64,000 nt of DNA from NCBI GenBank assembly GCA_021404565.1, contig JAAWWF010000041.1:1-64000 (forward strand), read 5' to 3'. Made by a program: the position numbers and the translations under genes. The DNA comes from Roseivirga sp. (GTDB taxonomy: Bacteria > Bacteroidota > Bacteroidia > Cytophagales > Cyclobacteriaceae). Shown in pieces: positions 1 through 10,656 of this stretch (position 1 is the stretch's first letter; every line of letters starts with the position of its first letter). The notes beneath the pieces were generated by a model. It searched no databases. It saw only the letters and a program-made list of their open reading frames with translations, and had not been told where the DNA came from.

Positions 1-2
1 AC

Positions 3-3000
3 CCCGGCCAAAACAAGGATGCAGCCAACAATGCAGCCACCTTGACATTGGCATCACCCGCAGCAACCAACTCATTGGGAGCCAACAAAGACCTTGTGAT
101 AGACACTGCTGTGCCAACTTTATCATCCGTTGCGATTGCCAGTAGCCAAACAGCATCAGAAGCTTTTGCAGATGCCAGCCATGCAACTACCGGTAATTTA
201 ATCACGCTTTCATTTACTGCGAGTGAAGCACTCAATGGAAATCCAGTGGTCAGTATGTCAGTTGGAGGCACCGGTGTTACCCCAGCAGTGAATGATCTGG
301 GAAGTAACAATTACAGTGCTACCTATACGATATTGGGTACAGAGAATGACGGTGCAGTCACCTTCACCATTGATTTTACCGATGCTGCGGGCAATGCCGG
401 AACACAAGTAACAGCCGTTACCAATTCAAGCAGTGTAGAGGTCGACTTTGTTGTCCCTTCTTTAAGTTCGGTAACCTTATCGACCAATAACAGTACCGAT
501 AATCAACATGGTACGACCGGGGATGTAGTGACCTTGGCTTTCACTGCCAATGATGACCTCAGTGCTAACCCAACCGTGAGTATGTCTGTAGGAGGTACCG
601 GTGTTACACCAACTGTCAATGACCTGGGAAGTAACATGTACAGCGCCACTTATACCTTATTAGGCTCAGAGAATGAAGGGGCTGTCACCTTTACGATTGA
701 TTTTGTAGATGATGCCGGTTTATCAGGCACACAGGTAACTGCCACTACAGACGCATCCAGCGTAGAAGCAGACTTCCAGGTGCCTACTTTGACTACAGTA
801 ACCCTCGCCAGCAGCCAGACGGCATCCGAACAATTTGTGGATGCCAGTCATGCGGCTAATGGCAATACGGTCACCTTAGATATCGTGTCTTCGGATGTAT
901 TGAGTGCTTTGCCTACAGTTGCGATACAAAGTGGAGGAGTGAATGTGCAGGGTCCGGTGACGGTGGCACATGACAATCCCGGGGCACCGGATTTTCAAAA
1001 CTTTAATGTAACCTATCAGGTAGATGGTTCGGGTACAACCAATGGCGTTGATAAAGATGCTGACGGTACTGTTACTTTTACCATTGATTTTACTGATGAT
1101 GTCGGTATTGCCGGTACGCAGGTGACTGCCACCACTAATTCAAGTGCGGTTGAAGTGGATAATGTAGCACCTACATTGACCTCCGTTGCCATTGCCAGTA
1201 GTCAAACAGCATCAGAAGCATTTGCAGATGCCAGCCATGCTACAACCGGTAATTTGGTCACGGTTTCATTTACCTCTGATGATGACCTTAGTGCTAACCC
1301 CGTTGTGAGTATGTCAGTTGGAGGCACCGGTGTTACCCCAACCGTGAATGATCTGGGAAGTAACAATTACAGTGCTACCTATACGATATTGGGTACAGAG
1401 AATGACGGTGCAGTCACCTTCACCATAGATTTCACAGATGATGCCGGCAATGCCGGAACACAAGTAACAGCCGTTACTAATTCAAGCAGTGTAGAGGTCG
1501 ACTTTGTCGCCCCAACCCTAAGCCCGGTGACCTTATCGACCAATAACAGTACCGATAATCAACATGGTACAACCGGGAATGTAGTCACCTTGGCTTTCAC
1601 TTCCACAGATGATCTCAGTGCAGACCCAACCGTGAGTATGTCTGTAGGAGGTACCGGTGTTACACCAACTGTCAATGACCTGGGAAGTAACATGTACAGT
1701 GCCACTTATACCTTATTAGGCTCAGAGAATGAGGGAGCTGTCACCTTTACAATTGATTTTGTAGACGATGCCGGGATTTCAGGTACGCAAGTAACTGCCA
1801 CTACAGACGCTTCCAGTGTGGAGGCAGACTTCCAGGCGCCTACCTTAACAACTGTAACCTTGATCAGTAATAATGGGACAAACAATCAACAAGCCACGGA
1901 CGGTAATACGGTTCTTTTAGATATCGTGTCTTCCGATGTATTGAGTGCTTTGCCCACCGTTGCAATACAAAGCGGAGGAGTAAATGTACAGGGTCCGGTG
2001 ACGGTGGCACATGACAACCCCGGAGCACCGGATTTCCAAAACTTCAATGTGACCTATGCAGTAGACGGTACAGGCACAACAGCAGGTACAGATAAAGATG
2101 GAGAAGGGGCTTTGGCATTCACGATCGACTTTACAGACGATGCGGGCATTGCCGGAACCCAAGTGACTGCTACTACCAACAGCAGTACAATGAATATAGA
2201 CTTTACAGGCCCGACAGTAACGAGCGTAAGCTCTTCCATCGCAGATGGTACTTACAAAGCAGGTGATGTGATTGCTGTGACGGTTACTTTCAGCGAGTCA
2301 GTGACAGTGACAGGTACCCCTCAGATAGAACTGGAAACGGGAACTACTGACAGGACTGTGAACTACTCTTCAGGTTCACCAGGTACTACCTTGACCTTTA
2401 ACTATACAGTACAGGCCGGAGATCTGAGTTCAGATCTGGATTATACAAGTGACGGTGCTTTGACCCTGAACGGAGGAACGATCAATGATGGAGCGGGTAA
2501 TGCTGCTACCTTGACCTTAGCTACCGAAGGAACAGCCGGTTCATTGGGAGCCAACAAGGCATTGATGATAGATACAAGCGCCCCAACGATCAGTTCCACT
2601 TCTCCAACAGATGATGCGACCGATGTAGGTATCTCCTCAGACATTACGATTACTTTCAGTGAGAACATTGCCTTTGGCACGGGCAACATCCAGATTATAG
2701 ACCTGGGCGATAACTCCAGCACAGTGATCATCGATGTTGCCTCACCGGGCTCAGAAGCCTCTATAAGCGGAGCAATGCTGACATTGAGTCCATCGAGTGC
2801 GCTGGAGCTGAACACCAACTATGCGGTTCAGATAGCCAGTACAGCCATTGATGATTTGGCAGGCAATGATTTTGCAGGAATTACAGACAATACCACTTTC
2901 AACTTCACGACCGTCAATACAAGTGTTGCCTTTAGCGCCACGAGCAGTAATGCCGCAGAGAGCACAGCAAGTGCTGACCTGGAGGTGACCTTGAATGCGA

Positions 3001-6000
3001 TCAGTGGAGTAAATGTAACAGTTGATTATGCGGTGACAGGTACAGCCACCGGCTCGGGAACTGATTATACACTGGCTAATGGTACCCTGACCATTAATGC
3101 TGGTAGTTTGACTAACAACATATCCATTGCCAGTATCATCGATGATGCATTGGATGAGGCTGAAGAAACGGTAATAGTGACCTTGAGCAACCCGACCAAT
3201 GCCGGCCTGGGCACCAACATGCAACACACCTATACGATCAATGATGATGATCCAACGCCAGTAGTAAGCTTAAGCCAAAGCAATCCAACCTTTGCAGAAG
3301 CAGGAGGCACGAATACGATCACAGCGACCGCCTCCGCTGCCACAGGCCGTGGAGATATCACAGTAAACATAGCGGTGAAAGCAGGAGGAACAACCGCTAC
3401 TGTGACCGATGACTATACGCTGTCATCAGCCACAATCACCATTACCGAAGGCACGACTACCGGCACAGCGACATTGACAGCCGTTCAGGACGCCTTGGAT
3501 GAGTCTAATGAGACGATCACTGTTGAGATTACAGGAACGATCAATGCAGATGAAGATGGCACTCAGGAAGTGGCCAGCAGCATCACCGATGACGATGCTG
3601 CACCAAGTATTAGTTTTAACACCACTGCCAGCGATGGAGCAGAGGCTACGGCCAATGCCAATCTTCAGGTAGACCTGAGTGCGGTGAGTGGTCAGGATGT
3701 GATGGTAGATTATGCGGTAACCGGTACGGCCACTGAGGGCACAGACTTCACATTGGCAGATGGAACGCTGACGATCTCAGCGGGCAGCAGTATTGATAAT
3801 ATTACGATTGCCAGCATTGTGTCGAATGCTATAGATGAAGATGATGAGACGGTGATCGTGACACTGAGCAATCCGGTGAATGCCACCTTAGGTACGAACA
3901 CGGTTCATACTTACACCATTCTGGATGATGATGCATCACCTACAATATCCTTTACCACATCAAGCGGTAATGGCGCTGAGTCGGTAAGCAGTAAAGATGT
4001 GCAGGTTGATCTGAGTACGGTGAGTGACCGAACCATTACGGCAGACTATACGGTAACCGGTACGGCTTCAAACGGTACGGACTACACATTGGCAGATGGA
4101 GCACTGACCTTTACAGCGGGAGATAATAGTGAGACCATCACGATCGCCAGCATTGATGACGATGCGATCCTTGAATCGAACGAGACGGTGATTATCACCT
4201 TGTCCAATCTGGTCAATGTAAGTGCTGGTACCAACCAGCAGTTTACCTATACGATTTTCGACAATGATGCAGCGGCAGTAACGATCGCTGATGTGAGTCA
4301 GGCAGAGAATGGCGGAGATATTACAGTGACCGCTACGCTTGATAATGCAGTGGAAGGCGGTTTTACGGTGGATGTGAATACCGCAGACGGCACCGCAGAG
4401 ACTACTGACAGTGATTACACTGCGGTAACGAGCGAGACGTTGACCTTTACAGGTACAGCAGGCGAGACGCAGACTTTCACAGTCACCCCGACAGCGGATA
4501 CTAGGCTGGAAGCTGATGAGACGCTGACGGTGAGCATGGATAACCTTGCAGCGACCAGTCTGAGTATAGACATCTCAGACGGAGCTACGGTGACTATTAA
4601 TAATGATGACAATGCTGCGGTAACCATAGAAGATGTGACTGGTACTGAGAATGGTGGAGCCATTTTACTGACCGCTACCCTGGACAATGCAGTACAAGGC
4701 GGCTTCTCTGTAGATGTGATAACTACAGACAATACAGCTACAACAGCAGACAGTGATTACACAGCCCTGAATGTTACCACATTGACCTTTACCGGTAATG
4801 CAGGAGAAACACAACAATTTACCGTTACCCCAACAGCTGACACTAAGGTGGAGGCAAATGAGGACCTGTTTATCGGCATGCAAAATACCCAGGGTACCAG
4901 TCACTCAATCAACATTGGTGATGGCGCTTCAGTGACCATTATCAATGATGATGCGGCCACGATCGCGATCAATGATGTGACCAGGGCAGAGAATGCAGAT
5001 GGTGGAGCCACAACTACCTATACCTTTACTGCAACGCTGACCGGAGATGTTGACCAATCTATCTCGGTAGACTATGCCACGCAAGACGGTACAGCTACGA
5101 CTGCGGACAATGATTATACCGCAGCGAGTGGTACCCTCACCTTTGACGGAATTAACGGAGAGACTGAAACCTTCCAGGTAATAGTGGGCAATGATGACAA
5201 AGTAGAGCTGGATGAAACCTTCAGTGCGTTGCTTTCCAACCGGCAGGTTGGGGGCAAGAATGTTACCCTTAGCGATGCCTCCGGCACAGGTACGATCACC
5301 AATGACGATGCAGCAGCCGTGACGATAGCCGATATTAGCGGAGCAGAGAACGGAGGAGATATTACGGTAACCGCCACCCTTGACAAGGCAGTGGAAGGTG
5401 GCTTTACAGTAGATGTAAGCACAGCCGATGGTACAGCAGAGACAGGCGACAGTGATTACACTGCGGTAACGAGCGAGACGTTGACCTTTGCAGGAGCAGT
5501 GGGAGAGACTCAAACATTTACAGTGAGCCCAACTGCAGACACTAAGTTCGAAACAGATGAGACTTTGACTGTGGCGATGAGCAACCTGGTTGCTGTAAAT
5601 GCGGCAGTTAGTGCAATAGATATTACTGACGGAGCAACAGTAACAATTGACAATGACGACACCGAACCTACGGTGACCTTGTCAGTAGACGATAATAGTA
5701 TTGCGGAAAATGGTGGCACAGCTACCCTGACCGCTACTTTATCCAACTTGTCGGTAAATGATGTAGATGTAACCATCGGTTACGCGGGTACGGCTGACAA
5801 CGGAACGGACTACAACAATACTGCGAGTACCACAATTACGGTGAGTGGCGGAACCATGTCAGCAAGTGCTGCTGTAATTATAACCGCTACTGATGATGCT
5901 ACCGCTGAGGGAGATGAAACCATAATCACGACTATTGACGGTGTGACTAACGGTACAGAAGATGGTACTCAATCGCAAACGATAACCATTGAGGATGATG

Positions 6001-9000
6001 ATGCCGCCATAATAACCTCAGTGACCAGTAACACAGTCAATGGTAGTTACAAGGCTGGTGACTTAATAGAAGTTCTGGTAACTTTCAACCGAGCGGTGAA
6101 TGTAACGGGGACTCCTCAGCTTACGCTTGAAACCGGAACCACTGATCAGACTGCGAACTATGCAAGTGGCGATGGAACGACAACCCTCACATTTAATTAT
6201 ACAGTTCAGGCCGGTGATGTAAGCAGTGACCTTGATTATACAGGCACAACTGCCCTGGCACTTAATGGTGGAACCATTATTGGAAACGGACTGAATGCGA
6301 TTCTGGACCTGCCGGCTCCCGGGGCTACGAACTCTCTCGGAGATAATGCGGCCATAGTGATAGATACCGATGCTCCGACAGATCCGGTAGTTACTGTGCC
6401 CGCAACTGATATTCTCCTGAATGCGGCTACCCAAACGGTAAGCGGTACACATGGCGAGGACGGTATCACCATTAACCTATATGCAGATTCAGACAACAAT
6501 GGTGTTGCTGACAATGCCACTGTACTGACTTCAACTACTGTTTCGGGTAATGCCTGGAGTCTGACAGCCAACCTGACCGGTGATGCCGCAAATAATTTTG
6601 TAGTTCAGGCAGCAGATGCTGCTGGAAACACTTCTGCTCAGGTAGATGTGCCAACCATAACGGAGGATAGCATCAGCCCTGTAATCACTTCTGATGGTGG
6701 TGCAGCAACAGCCAGCCTGAATGTGAATGAGAATAACACAGCAGTAACTACTGTTACCGCAACGGATGCCAATCCAATTACATTTACGATTAGCGGGGGA
6801 GCCGATCAGGCCCTGTTCAGTATAGCCTCAGGAGTACTGACCTTCACGGCAGCGCCTGATTTTGAGAACCCGGGTGATTTGGATACAGACAATGCTTATG
6901 TAGTGGAAGTAACCGCCAGTGATGGTGTGAATACAGATGACACACAAACCATTACGGTGACCGTGGTTGATCTGGACGATAACAGTCCGGTGATCACTTC
7001 TGATGGAGGAGCTGCTACGGCAGCGGTGAATGTAAATGAAAATGCGACTGCTGTTACCACGGTGACGGCTACAGATGCCGATGGAGTGAGCACAATCGCT
7101 TACAGTATTTCGGGTGGAGCCGATCAGGCTTTGTTCAGCATGGCTTCAGGGGTACTGACCTTCACGGCAGCACCTGATTTTGAGAATCCGGGCGATGCGG
7201 ATACTGACAATGCCTATGTAGTGGAAGTAACCGCCACAGATGGAACTACAACAGCCGATACCCAGACCATTACAGTTACGGTAGTCGATCTTAACGATAA
7301 TAACCCCGTCATTACCGCCAGTCAAACACTGAGTGTAGACGAAACAGCCTCAAACAGCACCTCAGTCGGTACTGTGGTTGCTACCGACCCGGATGCGGGT
7401 ACAACTTTTAGCAGCTGGGCAATCACGGCAGGTAATGGATCCGGAATCTTCGCGATAAATGCGGGAACGGGTGAAGTGACCATCGCTGATAATACGAACC
7501 TATCTCCAAAAGATGTAACGGCTTCTTATACGCTCACGCTTACAGTAAGTGATGGAGCTAATACCAGTGCCACAGAAACTATTACGATCAATATACTGGA
7601 TACTACTGCTCCCGCAGCTCCTGTCGTAACAGGTATCAGCGATGATACTGGTAGCAGCAGCACGGATGGTATTACCAGCGATCGAAACCTGCTGATTAAT
7701 GGAACTGCGGAGTCAAATGCCAATGTAGAAGTTTTCTCAGGCGCAGCCAGCGTGGGCACGGTTCAGGCAGACGTCAATGGCGATTGGACACTGGATATCA
7801 CAGGCTTCACCCTAAACGAAAGCGTTTCAAACGTTACCGCTGAGGCGGAAGATGCATCTGGTAATCGCAGTACGGCCAGTGCTGTATTTGTCCTGACCAT
7901 CGATTTTACTGCCCCTGCTAAGCCCGCTGTCACTCATATCAGTGATGATACCGGTAGCAGTAGTACAGATGGTATTACCAGCGATCGAAACCTACTGGTC
8001 CATGGAACTGCTGAGGCAAATTCAAGTGTAGAGGTATTCTCAGGAGTGGTAAGTGTGGGTACAGTTCAAACAGATGGCAATGGTGACTGGACGCTGGACA
8101 TTACAGCATTCACACTCACCCAGAGCGTTTCCAATGTGACTGCTGAGGCCGAGGATGCGGCAGGTAATCGTAGTGCCACCAGTGATATCTTCGTATTAAC
8201 CATCGATTTCAGCGCTCCTGCCAAACCCGTGATTGCCAGTATTAGCGATGATACGGGTAGTAGTACTACAGATGGAGTAACAAGTGATAATACACTCAGC
8301 TTTACAGGTACGGCAGAGGCTAATAGTACGGTGGAGGTATTCATTGATGGTAGCAGCATTGGTACTACCACGGTTGATGGATCGGGTGATTTTACATACG
8401 ATCATACAGCCACCACCCTCACGGACGGAACCATATCTGTTACTGCTATGGCCACCGATGCTGCCGGTAATCAAAGTGCTAGCAGTGATGCCTTTTCTGT
8501 GACGATAGATACTGTGGTTCCGGCAAAGGCTGTATTTACAGGTATTTCTGATGATAACGGAATCAGCAATACTGACTTTACCACCAATGACGGAACTCTT
8601 ATTTTCTCAGGTACAGCCGAACCATTTTCTACAATAGCGCTTAAGTCGGGGCCGTTTACTCTTACTACGACTACTGCTGATATGAATGGCGATTGGATGG
8701 CAGATATTACAAACAGGCCATTTACAAGTGGATTTACTGCCATTGCTACTTCTACTGACCCTGCAGGTAATGTGAGTGCAGATAGCGACCCTCTGGTGAT
8801 TGTCATCGATGTTGTTGATCCTACTGTATCAAGTATTAATAGAGTTGATCCTAGTCCGACTATGGCCACTAGCGTAGATTATACGGTTACCTTCGATGAA
8901 GAAGTGCACGGCTTAAGTACGAGTAGTTTTGGTCTTGCGTTCACGGGAACTCAAAATGCCAGTATTGCCAGTATCTCGGCTACTTCAGGTACCAGTATTA

Positions 9001-9998
9001 CCGTTACGGTTAATAACATTACCGGTGAAGGTACCTTCGGGCTTAACCTGACCAGTACAACAGGTATTACCGATGTAGCAGGAAACTCTCTCGCTGGTAC
9101 ATTTACGGGACAGCTTTATACCACAAATAGTACACCTACTGATATTACGCTGTCCAGTACGAGTATTCTGGAGAATAATAGTATTGGTGATGCAGTGGGT
9201 ACGCTGGGTAGTTCCGATATAGATGCCGGAGATACCCATACCTACACCCTGGTAGCGGGCACAGGCGATGCAGACAATGCCTCTTTCAGCATCAATGGTA
9301 CGCAACTTGAAGCAGCGGCTGTATTCGATCTGGAAACTAAAGCCAGTTATAACATTCGCCTTCAGACCGATGACGGCAATGGTGGGACCTTCCAGAAGGC
9401 GTTTACCATAACCATTGACAATGTACCTGAGGCGGATCTGCGCATTACTGGCAATAATAACATTCCGGCTACACCACTTGGTATTACCACGAGTTTTGAC
9501 ATTACGATACACAATGATGGAGATGCGGCAATGTCAGTTACCAGCATACTCTACCCAACTGCCTTCGGAGGGCCTGTATCGGGTATCAATATCGCGGCTG
9601 CCAGCAGTCAGGTGGTGACCATGACCTTTACACCTACTGTGGCTCAGCTGTACACCGGTGATATCACTATCGTTACAAATGGAGGTACTGGAATCCTTGC
9701 GGTAAGTGCAGACGGAGCCATCATTACCGGTACGGATGATGGACTACTGACGGCTGAGGCCATTAATATTTACCCGAATCCTGCCAGTGATGTGGTAACC
9801 GTAGATCTTTCGGAGTTCAACGGCAGACCATTGGATATCCAGTTATTCGACCTTTCAGGCACCAAGACATTTGGCGTGGCCGATTTCAGAGAGGCTACAC
9901 TGAAACTCGATATCAAAGCATATCAGCAGGGAATCTATCTGATGTATTTCACAGATGGTAAAAGCACAGTACAGAAGAAATTCATGATCAGGAAATAA
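3..9998 (+). CDS. Giant repetitive T9SS-sorted surface protein/adhesin, 5' truncated by window edge
   Basis: The reading frame is open to the left edge, so the true start lies outside; about 3,330 residues are visible. Modules in order (numbered from codon 42): six Ig-like repeats of about 110 residues (about 25-720), a further Ig-like pair (about 725-960), nine Calx-beta-like modules ending in NDDD/NDDA (about 965-1985), an Ig-like pair (to about 2205), cadherin-like repeats (about 2210-2520), four Ig-like units opening with a GISDDTGSSSTDG-type motif (about 2520-2920), another Ig-like unit, a cadherin-like unit (about 3030-3130) and an ASPM/choice-of-anchor-like unit. The last 75 residues (NIYPNPASD, GIYLMYF, KKFMIRK) form a type A T9SS sorting domain. 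This predicts export by the type IX system and attachment at, or release from, the cell surface. Ca2+ binding through Calx-beta and cadherin modules is inferred from family knowledge; no enzyme domain is visible. Confidence 0.92.
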   Translation, partial: PGQNKDAANNAATLTLASPAATNSLGANKDLVIDTAVPTLSSVAIASSQTASEAFADASHATTGNLITLSFTASEALNGNPVVSMSVGGTGVTPAVNDLGSNNYSATYTILGTENDGAVTFTIDFTDAAGNAGTQVTAVTNSSSVEVDFVVPSLSSVTLSTNNSTDNQHGTTGDVVTLAFTANDDLSANPTVSMSVGGTGVTPTVNDLGSNMYSATYTLLGSENEGAVTFTIDFVDDAGLSGTQVTATTDASSVEADFQVPTLTTVTLASSQTASEQFVDASHAANGNTVTLDIVSSDVLSALPTVAIQSGGVNVQGPVTVAHDNPGAPDFQNFNVTYQVDGSGTTNGVDKDADGTVTFTIDFTDDVGIAGTQVTATTNSSAVEVDNVAPTLTSVAIASSQTASEAFADASHATTGNLVTVSFTSDDDLSANPVVSMSVGGTGVTPTVNDLGSNNYSATYTILGTENDGAVTFTIDFTDDAGNAGTQVTAVTNSSSVEVDFVAPTLSPVTLSTNNSTDNQHGTTGNVVTLAFTSTDDLSADPTVSMSVGGTGVTPTVNDLGSNMYSATYTLLGSENEGAVTFTIDFVDDAGISGTQVTATTDASSVEADFQAPTLTTVTLISNNGTNNQQATDGNTVLLDIVSSDVLSALPTVAIQSGGVNVQGPVTVAHDNPGAPDFQNFNVTYAVDGTGTTAGTDKDGEGALAFTIDFTDDAGIAGTQVTATTNSSTMNIDFTGPTVTSVSSSIADGTYKAGDVIAVTVTFSESVTVTGTPQIELETGTTDRTVNYSSGSPGTTLTFNYTVQAGDLSSDLDYTSDGALTLNGGTINDGAGNAATLTLATEGTAGSLGANKALMIDTSAPTISSTSPTDDATDVGISSDITITFSENIAFGTGNIQIIDLGDNSSTVIIDVASPGSEASISGAMLTLSPSSALELNTNYAVQIASTAIDDLAGNDFAGITDNTTFNFTTVNTSVAFSATSSNAAESTASADLEVTLNAISGVNVTVDYAVTGTATGSGTDYTLANGTLTINAGSLTNNISIASIIDDALDEAEETVIVTLSNPTNAGLGTNMQHTYTINDDDPTPVVSLSQSNPTFAEAGGTNTITATASAATGRGDITVNIAVKAGGTTATVTDDYTLSSATITITEGTTTGTATLTAVQDALDESNETITVEITGTINADEDGTQEVASSITDDDAAPSISFNTTASDGAEATANANLQVDLSAVSGQDVMVDYAVTGTATEGTDFTLADGTLTISAGSSIDNITIASIVSNAIDEDDETVIVTLSNPVNATLGTNTVHTYTILDDDASPTISFTTSSGNGAESVSSKDVQVDLSTVSDRTITADYTVTGTASNGTDYTLADGALTFTAGDNSETITIASIDDDAILESNETVIITLSNLVNVSAGTNQQFTYTIFDNDAAAVTIADVSQAENGGDITVTATLDNAVEGGFTVDVNTADGTAETTDSDYTAVTSETLTFTGTAGETQTFTVTPTADTRLEADETLTVSMDNLAATSLSIDISDGATVTINNDDNAAVTIEDVTGTENGGAILLTATLDNAVQGGFSVDVITTDNTATTADSDYTALNVTTLTFTGNAGETQQFTVTPTADTKVEANEDLFIGMQNTQGTSHSINIGDGASVTIINDDAATIAINDVTRAENADGGATTTYTFTATLTGDVDQSISVDYATQDGTATTADNDYTAASGTLTFDGINGETETFQVIVGNDDKVELDETFSALLSNRQVGGKNVTLSDASGTGTITNDDAAAVTIADISGAENGGDITVTATLDKAVEGGFTVDVSTADGTAETGDSDYTAVTSETLTFAGAVGETQTFTVSPTADTKFETDETLTVAMSNLVAVNAAVSAIDITDGATVTIDNDDTEPTVTLSVDDNSIAENGGTATLTATLSNLSVNDVDVTIGYAGTADNGTDYNNTASTTITVSGGTMSASAAVIITATDDATAEGDETIITTIDGVTNGTEDGTQSQTITIEDDDAAIITSVTSNTVNGSYKAGDLIEVLVTFNRAVNVTGTPQLTLETGTTDQTANYASGDGTTTLTFNYTVQAGDVSSDLDYTGTTALALNGGTIIGNGLNAILDLPAPGATNSLGDNAAIVIDTDAPTDPVVTVPATDILLNAATQTVSGTHGEDGITINLYADSDNNGVADNATVLTSTTVSGNAWSLTANLTGDAANNFVVQAADAAGNTSAQVDVPTITEDSISPVITSDGGAATASLNVNENNTAVTTVTATDANPITFTISGGADQALFSIASGVLTFTAAPDFENPGDLDTDNAYVVEVTASDGVNTDDTQTITVTVVDLDDNSPVITSDGGAATAAVNVNENATAVTTVTATDADGVSTIAYSISGGADQALFSMASGVLTFTAAPDFENPGDADTDNAYVVEVTATDGTTTADTQTITVTVVDLNDNNPVITASQTLSVDETASNSTSVGTVVATDPDAGTTFSSWAITAGNGSGIFAINAGTGEVTIADNTNLSPKDVTASYTLTLTVSDGANTSATETITINILDTTAPAAPVVTGISDDTGSSSTDGITSDRNLLINGTAESNANVEVFSGAASVGTVQADVNGDWTLDITGFTLNESVSNVTAEAEDASGNRSTASAVFVLTIDFTAPAKPAVTHISDDTGSSSTDGITSDRNLLVHGTAEANSSVEVFSGVVSVGTVQTDGNGDWTLDITAFTLTQSVSNVTAEAEDAAGNRSATSDIFVLTIDFSAPAKPVIASISDDTGSSTTDGVTSDNTLSFTGTAEANSTVEVFIDGSSIGTTTVDGSGDFTYDHTATTLTDGTISVTAMATDAAGNQSASSDAFSVTIDTVVPAKAVFTGISDDNGISNTDFTTNDGTLIFSGTAEPFSTIALKSGPFTLTTTTADMNGDWMADITNRPFTSGFTAIATSTDPAGNVSADSDPLVIVIDVVDPTVSSINRVDPSPTMATSVDYTVTFDEEVHGLSTSSFGLAFTGTQNASIASISATSGTSITVTVNNITGEGTFGLNLTSTTGITDVAGNSLAGTFTGQLYTTNSTPTDITLSSTSILENNSIGDAVGTLGSSDIDAGDTHTYTLVAGTGDADNASFSINGTQLEAAAVFDLETKASYNIRLQTDDGNGGTFQKAFTITIDNVPEADLRITGNNNIPATPLGITTSFDITIHNDGDAAMSVTSILYPTAFGGPVSGINIAAASSQVVTMTFTPTVAQLYTGDITIVTNGGTGILAVSADGAIITGTDDGLLTAEAINIYPNPASDVVTVDLSEFNGRPLDIQLFDLSGTKTFGVADFREATLKLDIKAYQQGIYLMYFTDGKSTVQKKFMIRK
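110..2200 (+). repeat. Tandem duplication of a three-domain block inside the adhesin (period 1056 bp)
   Basis: Domains A-B-C at about 110-1160 recur as A'-B'-C' at about 1166-2200. Anchor words recur at an offset of exactly 1056 bp: GTGAATGATCTGGG at 288 and 1344, AACTGTCAAT at 611 and 1667. In the third domain the offset falls to 1041 (GGTCCGGTGA at 951 and 1992), because that copy is five codons shorter. The high nucleotide identity points to recent duplication or ongoing recombination. Confidence 0.9.
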
Positions 9999-10010
9999 CC
10001 TAAACTAAAA

Positions 10011-10445
10011 ATGAAAAGGATAAAATATATATACAGTGTGGTCTTAATCATTAGCCTGCTCGGCCTGTCTTGTGGGGGAGATGAAGACCCTACAGCCCAG
10101 GAATTGGCTTTTGAAAAGCTATCCGGTAGCTGGAACCTGGGTAATGGAGGAAGCATTATGATAGATGGGCAGGACGCCAGTGCAAACTTCGCGGGGTTCT
10201 CGTTTTCTTTTACCGATGGTACCTACAGCACTTCAAACGCTGGTGACATGTTCAGGGCAACTGGCACCTGGACATGGGCTGATGAAGAGGCTCAACGAAT
10301 CTCTGTTGATGATGGTAAGTCAATTACCATAGTCACATTAACTGAGCAGCAATTTGTTTTCACTTTTACTTCTGATGGTACGGGTGGTGTGGCTAATACG
10401 GGAGAGGGTATTGCCGGGAACTATACCATTACAGTGAATAAATAG
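10011..10445 (+). CDS. Small secreted lipoprotein, lipocalin-like
   Basis: 144 residues. The N-terminus has a basic start, a hydrophobic segment and a lipobox ending GLSC at about residue 22, so it is predicted to be lipid-anchored after signal peptidase II processing. The mature part (KLSGSWNLGNGG, TGTWTWADEE, FTFTSDG) is rich in beta-strand and resembles small lipocalin-like proteins of Bacteroidota. It begins 12 nt after the giant adhesin stop, so the two are probably co-transcribed and end at the terminator at 10576. It may be an accessory of the surface protein; this rests on position only. No function is assigned. Confidence 0.85.
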   Translation: MKRIKYIYSVVLIISLLGLSCGGDEDPTAQELAFEKLSGSWNLGNGGSIMIDGQDASANFAGFSFSFTDGTYSTSNAGDMFRATGTWTWADEEAQRISVDDGKSITIVTLTEQQFVFTFTSDGTGGVANTGEGIAGNYTITVNK

Positions 10446-10502
10446 TGATGAGAACACTGCTCAGGCAGTATTGAAAGAACTAAAAGTAGAGTGTTAGAAA
10501 AG

Positions 10503-10538
10503 ATGAGCCATGTAACTCATCTTAGTTGCATGGCTCAT
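10503..10538 (+). other. Hairpin downstream of the lipoprotein gene
   Basis: ATGAGCCATG at 10503-10512 is the exact reverse complement of CATGGCTCAT at 10529-10538. An inner AACT/AGTT pairing extends it into a nearly continuous 15-bp stem. There is no clear T-run after it, so it is a processing or pausing hairpin rather than a standard terminator. Confidence 0.6.
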
Positions 10539-10575
10539 TTGTCAAATGAGTGGTTCTAATTTTTTAGTGTTTTGG

Positions 10576-10601
10576 AAAAGCGGCCCGAAAGGGCCGCTTT
10601 T
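10576..10601 (+). terminator. Rho-independent terminator after the adhesin/lipoprotein unit
   Basis: Perfect 11-bp stem AAAAGCGGCCC / GGGCCGCTTTT with a GAAA tetraloop, running into a T-rich stretch. As the stem is symmetrical it could terminate in both directions. Confidence 0.9.
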
Positions 10602-10656
10602 ATTTTGACTTTTCTACCCGTTATTCCCGCAATCCCGTATACTTAACTGGATATTT

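Noticed and set aside
110-2200. Direct repeats suggesting CRISPR or satellite DNA
   Set aside because: The repeats are in frame within one coding sequence and encode Ig-like domains.
1917-9618. Many antisense and out-of-frame ORFs of 60-195 codons across the adhesin gene
   Set aside because: They lie inside a single 3.3-thousand-codon repetitive gene with strong domain matches; their products are low-complexity, lack family features and repeat with the DNA repeat.
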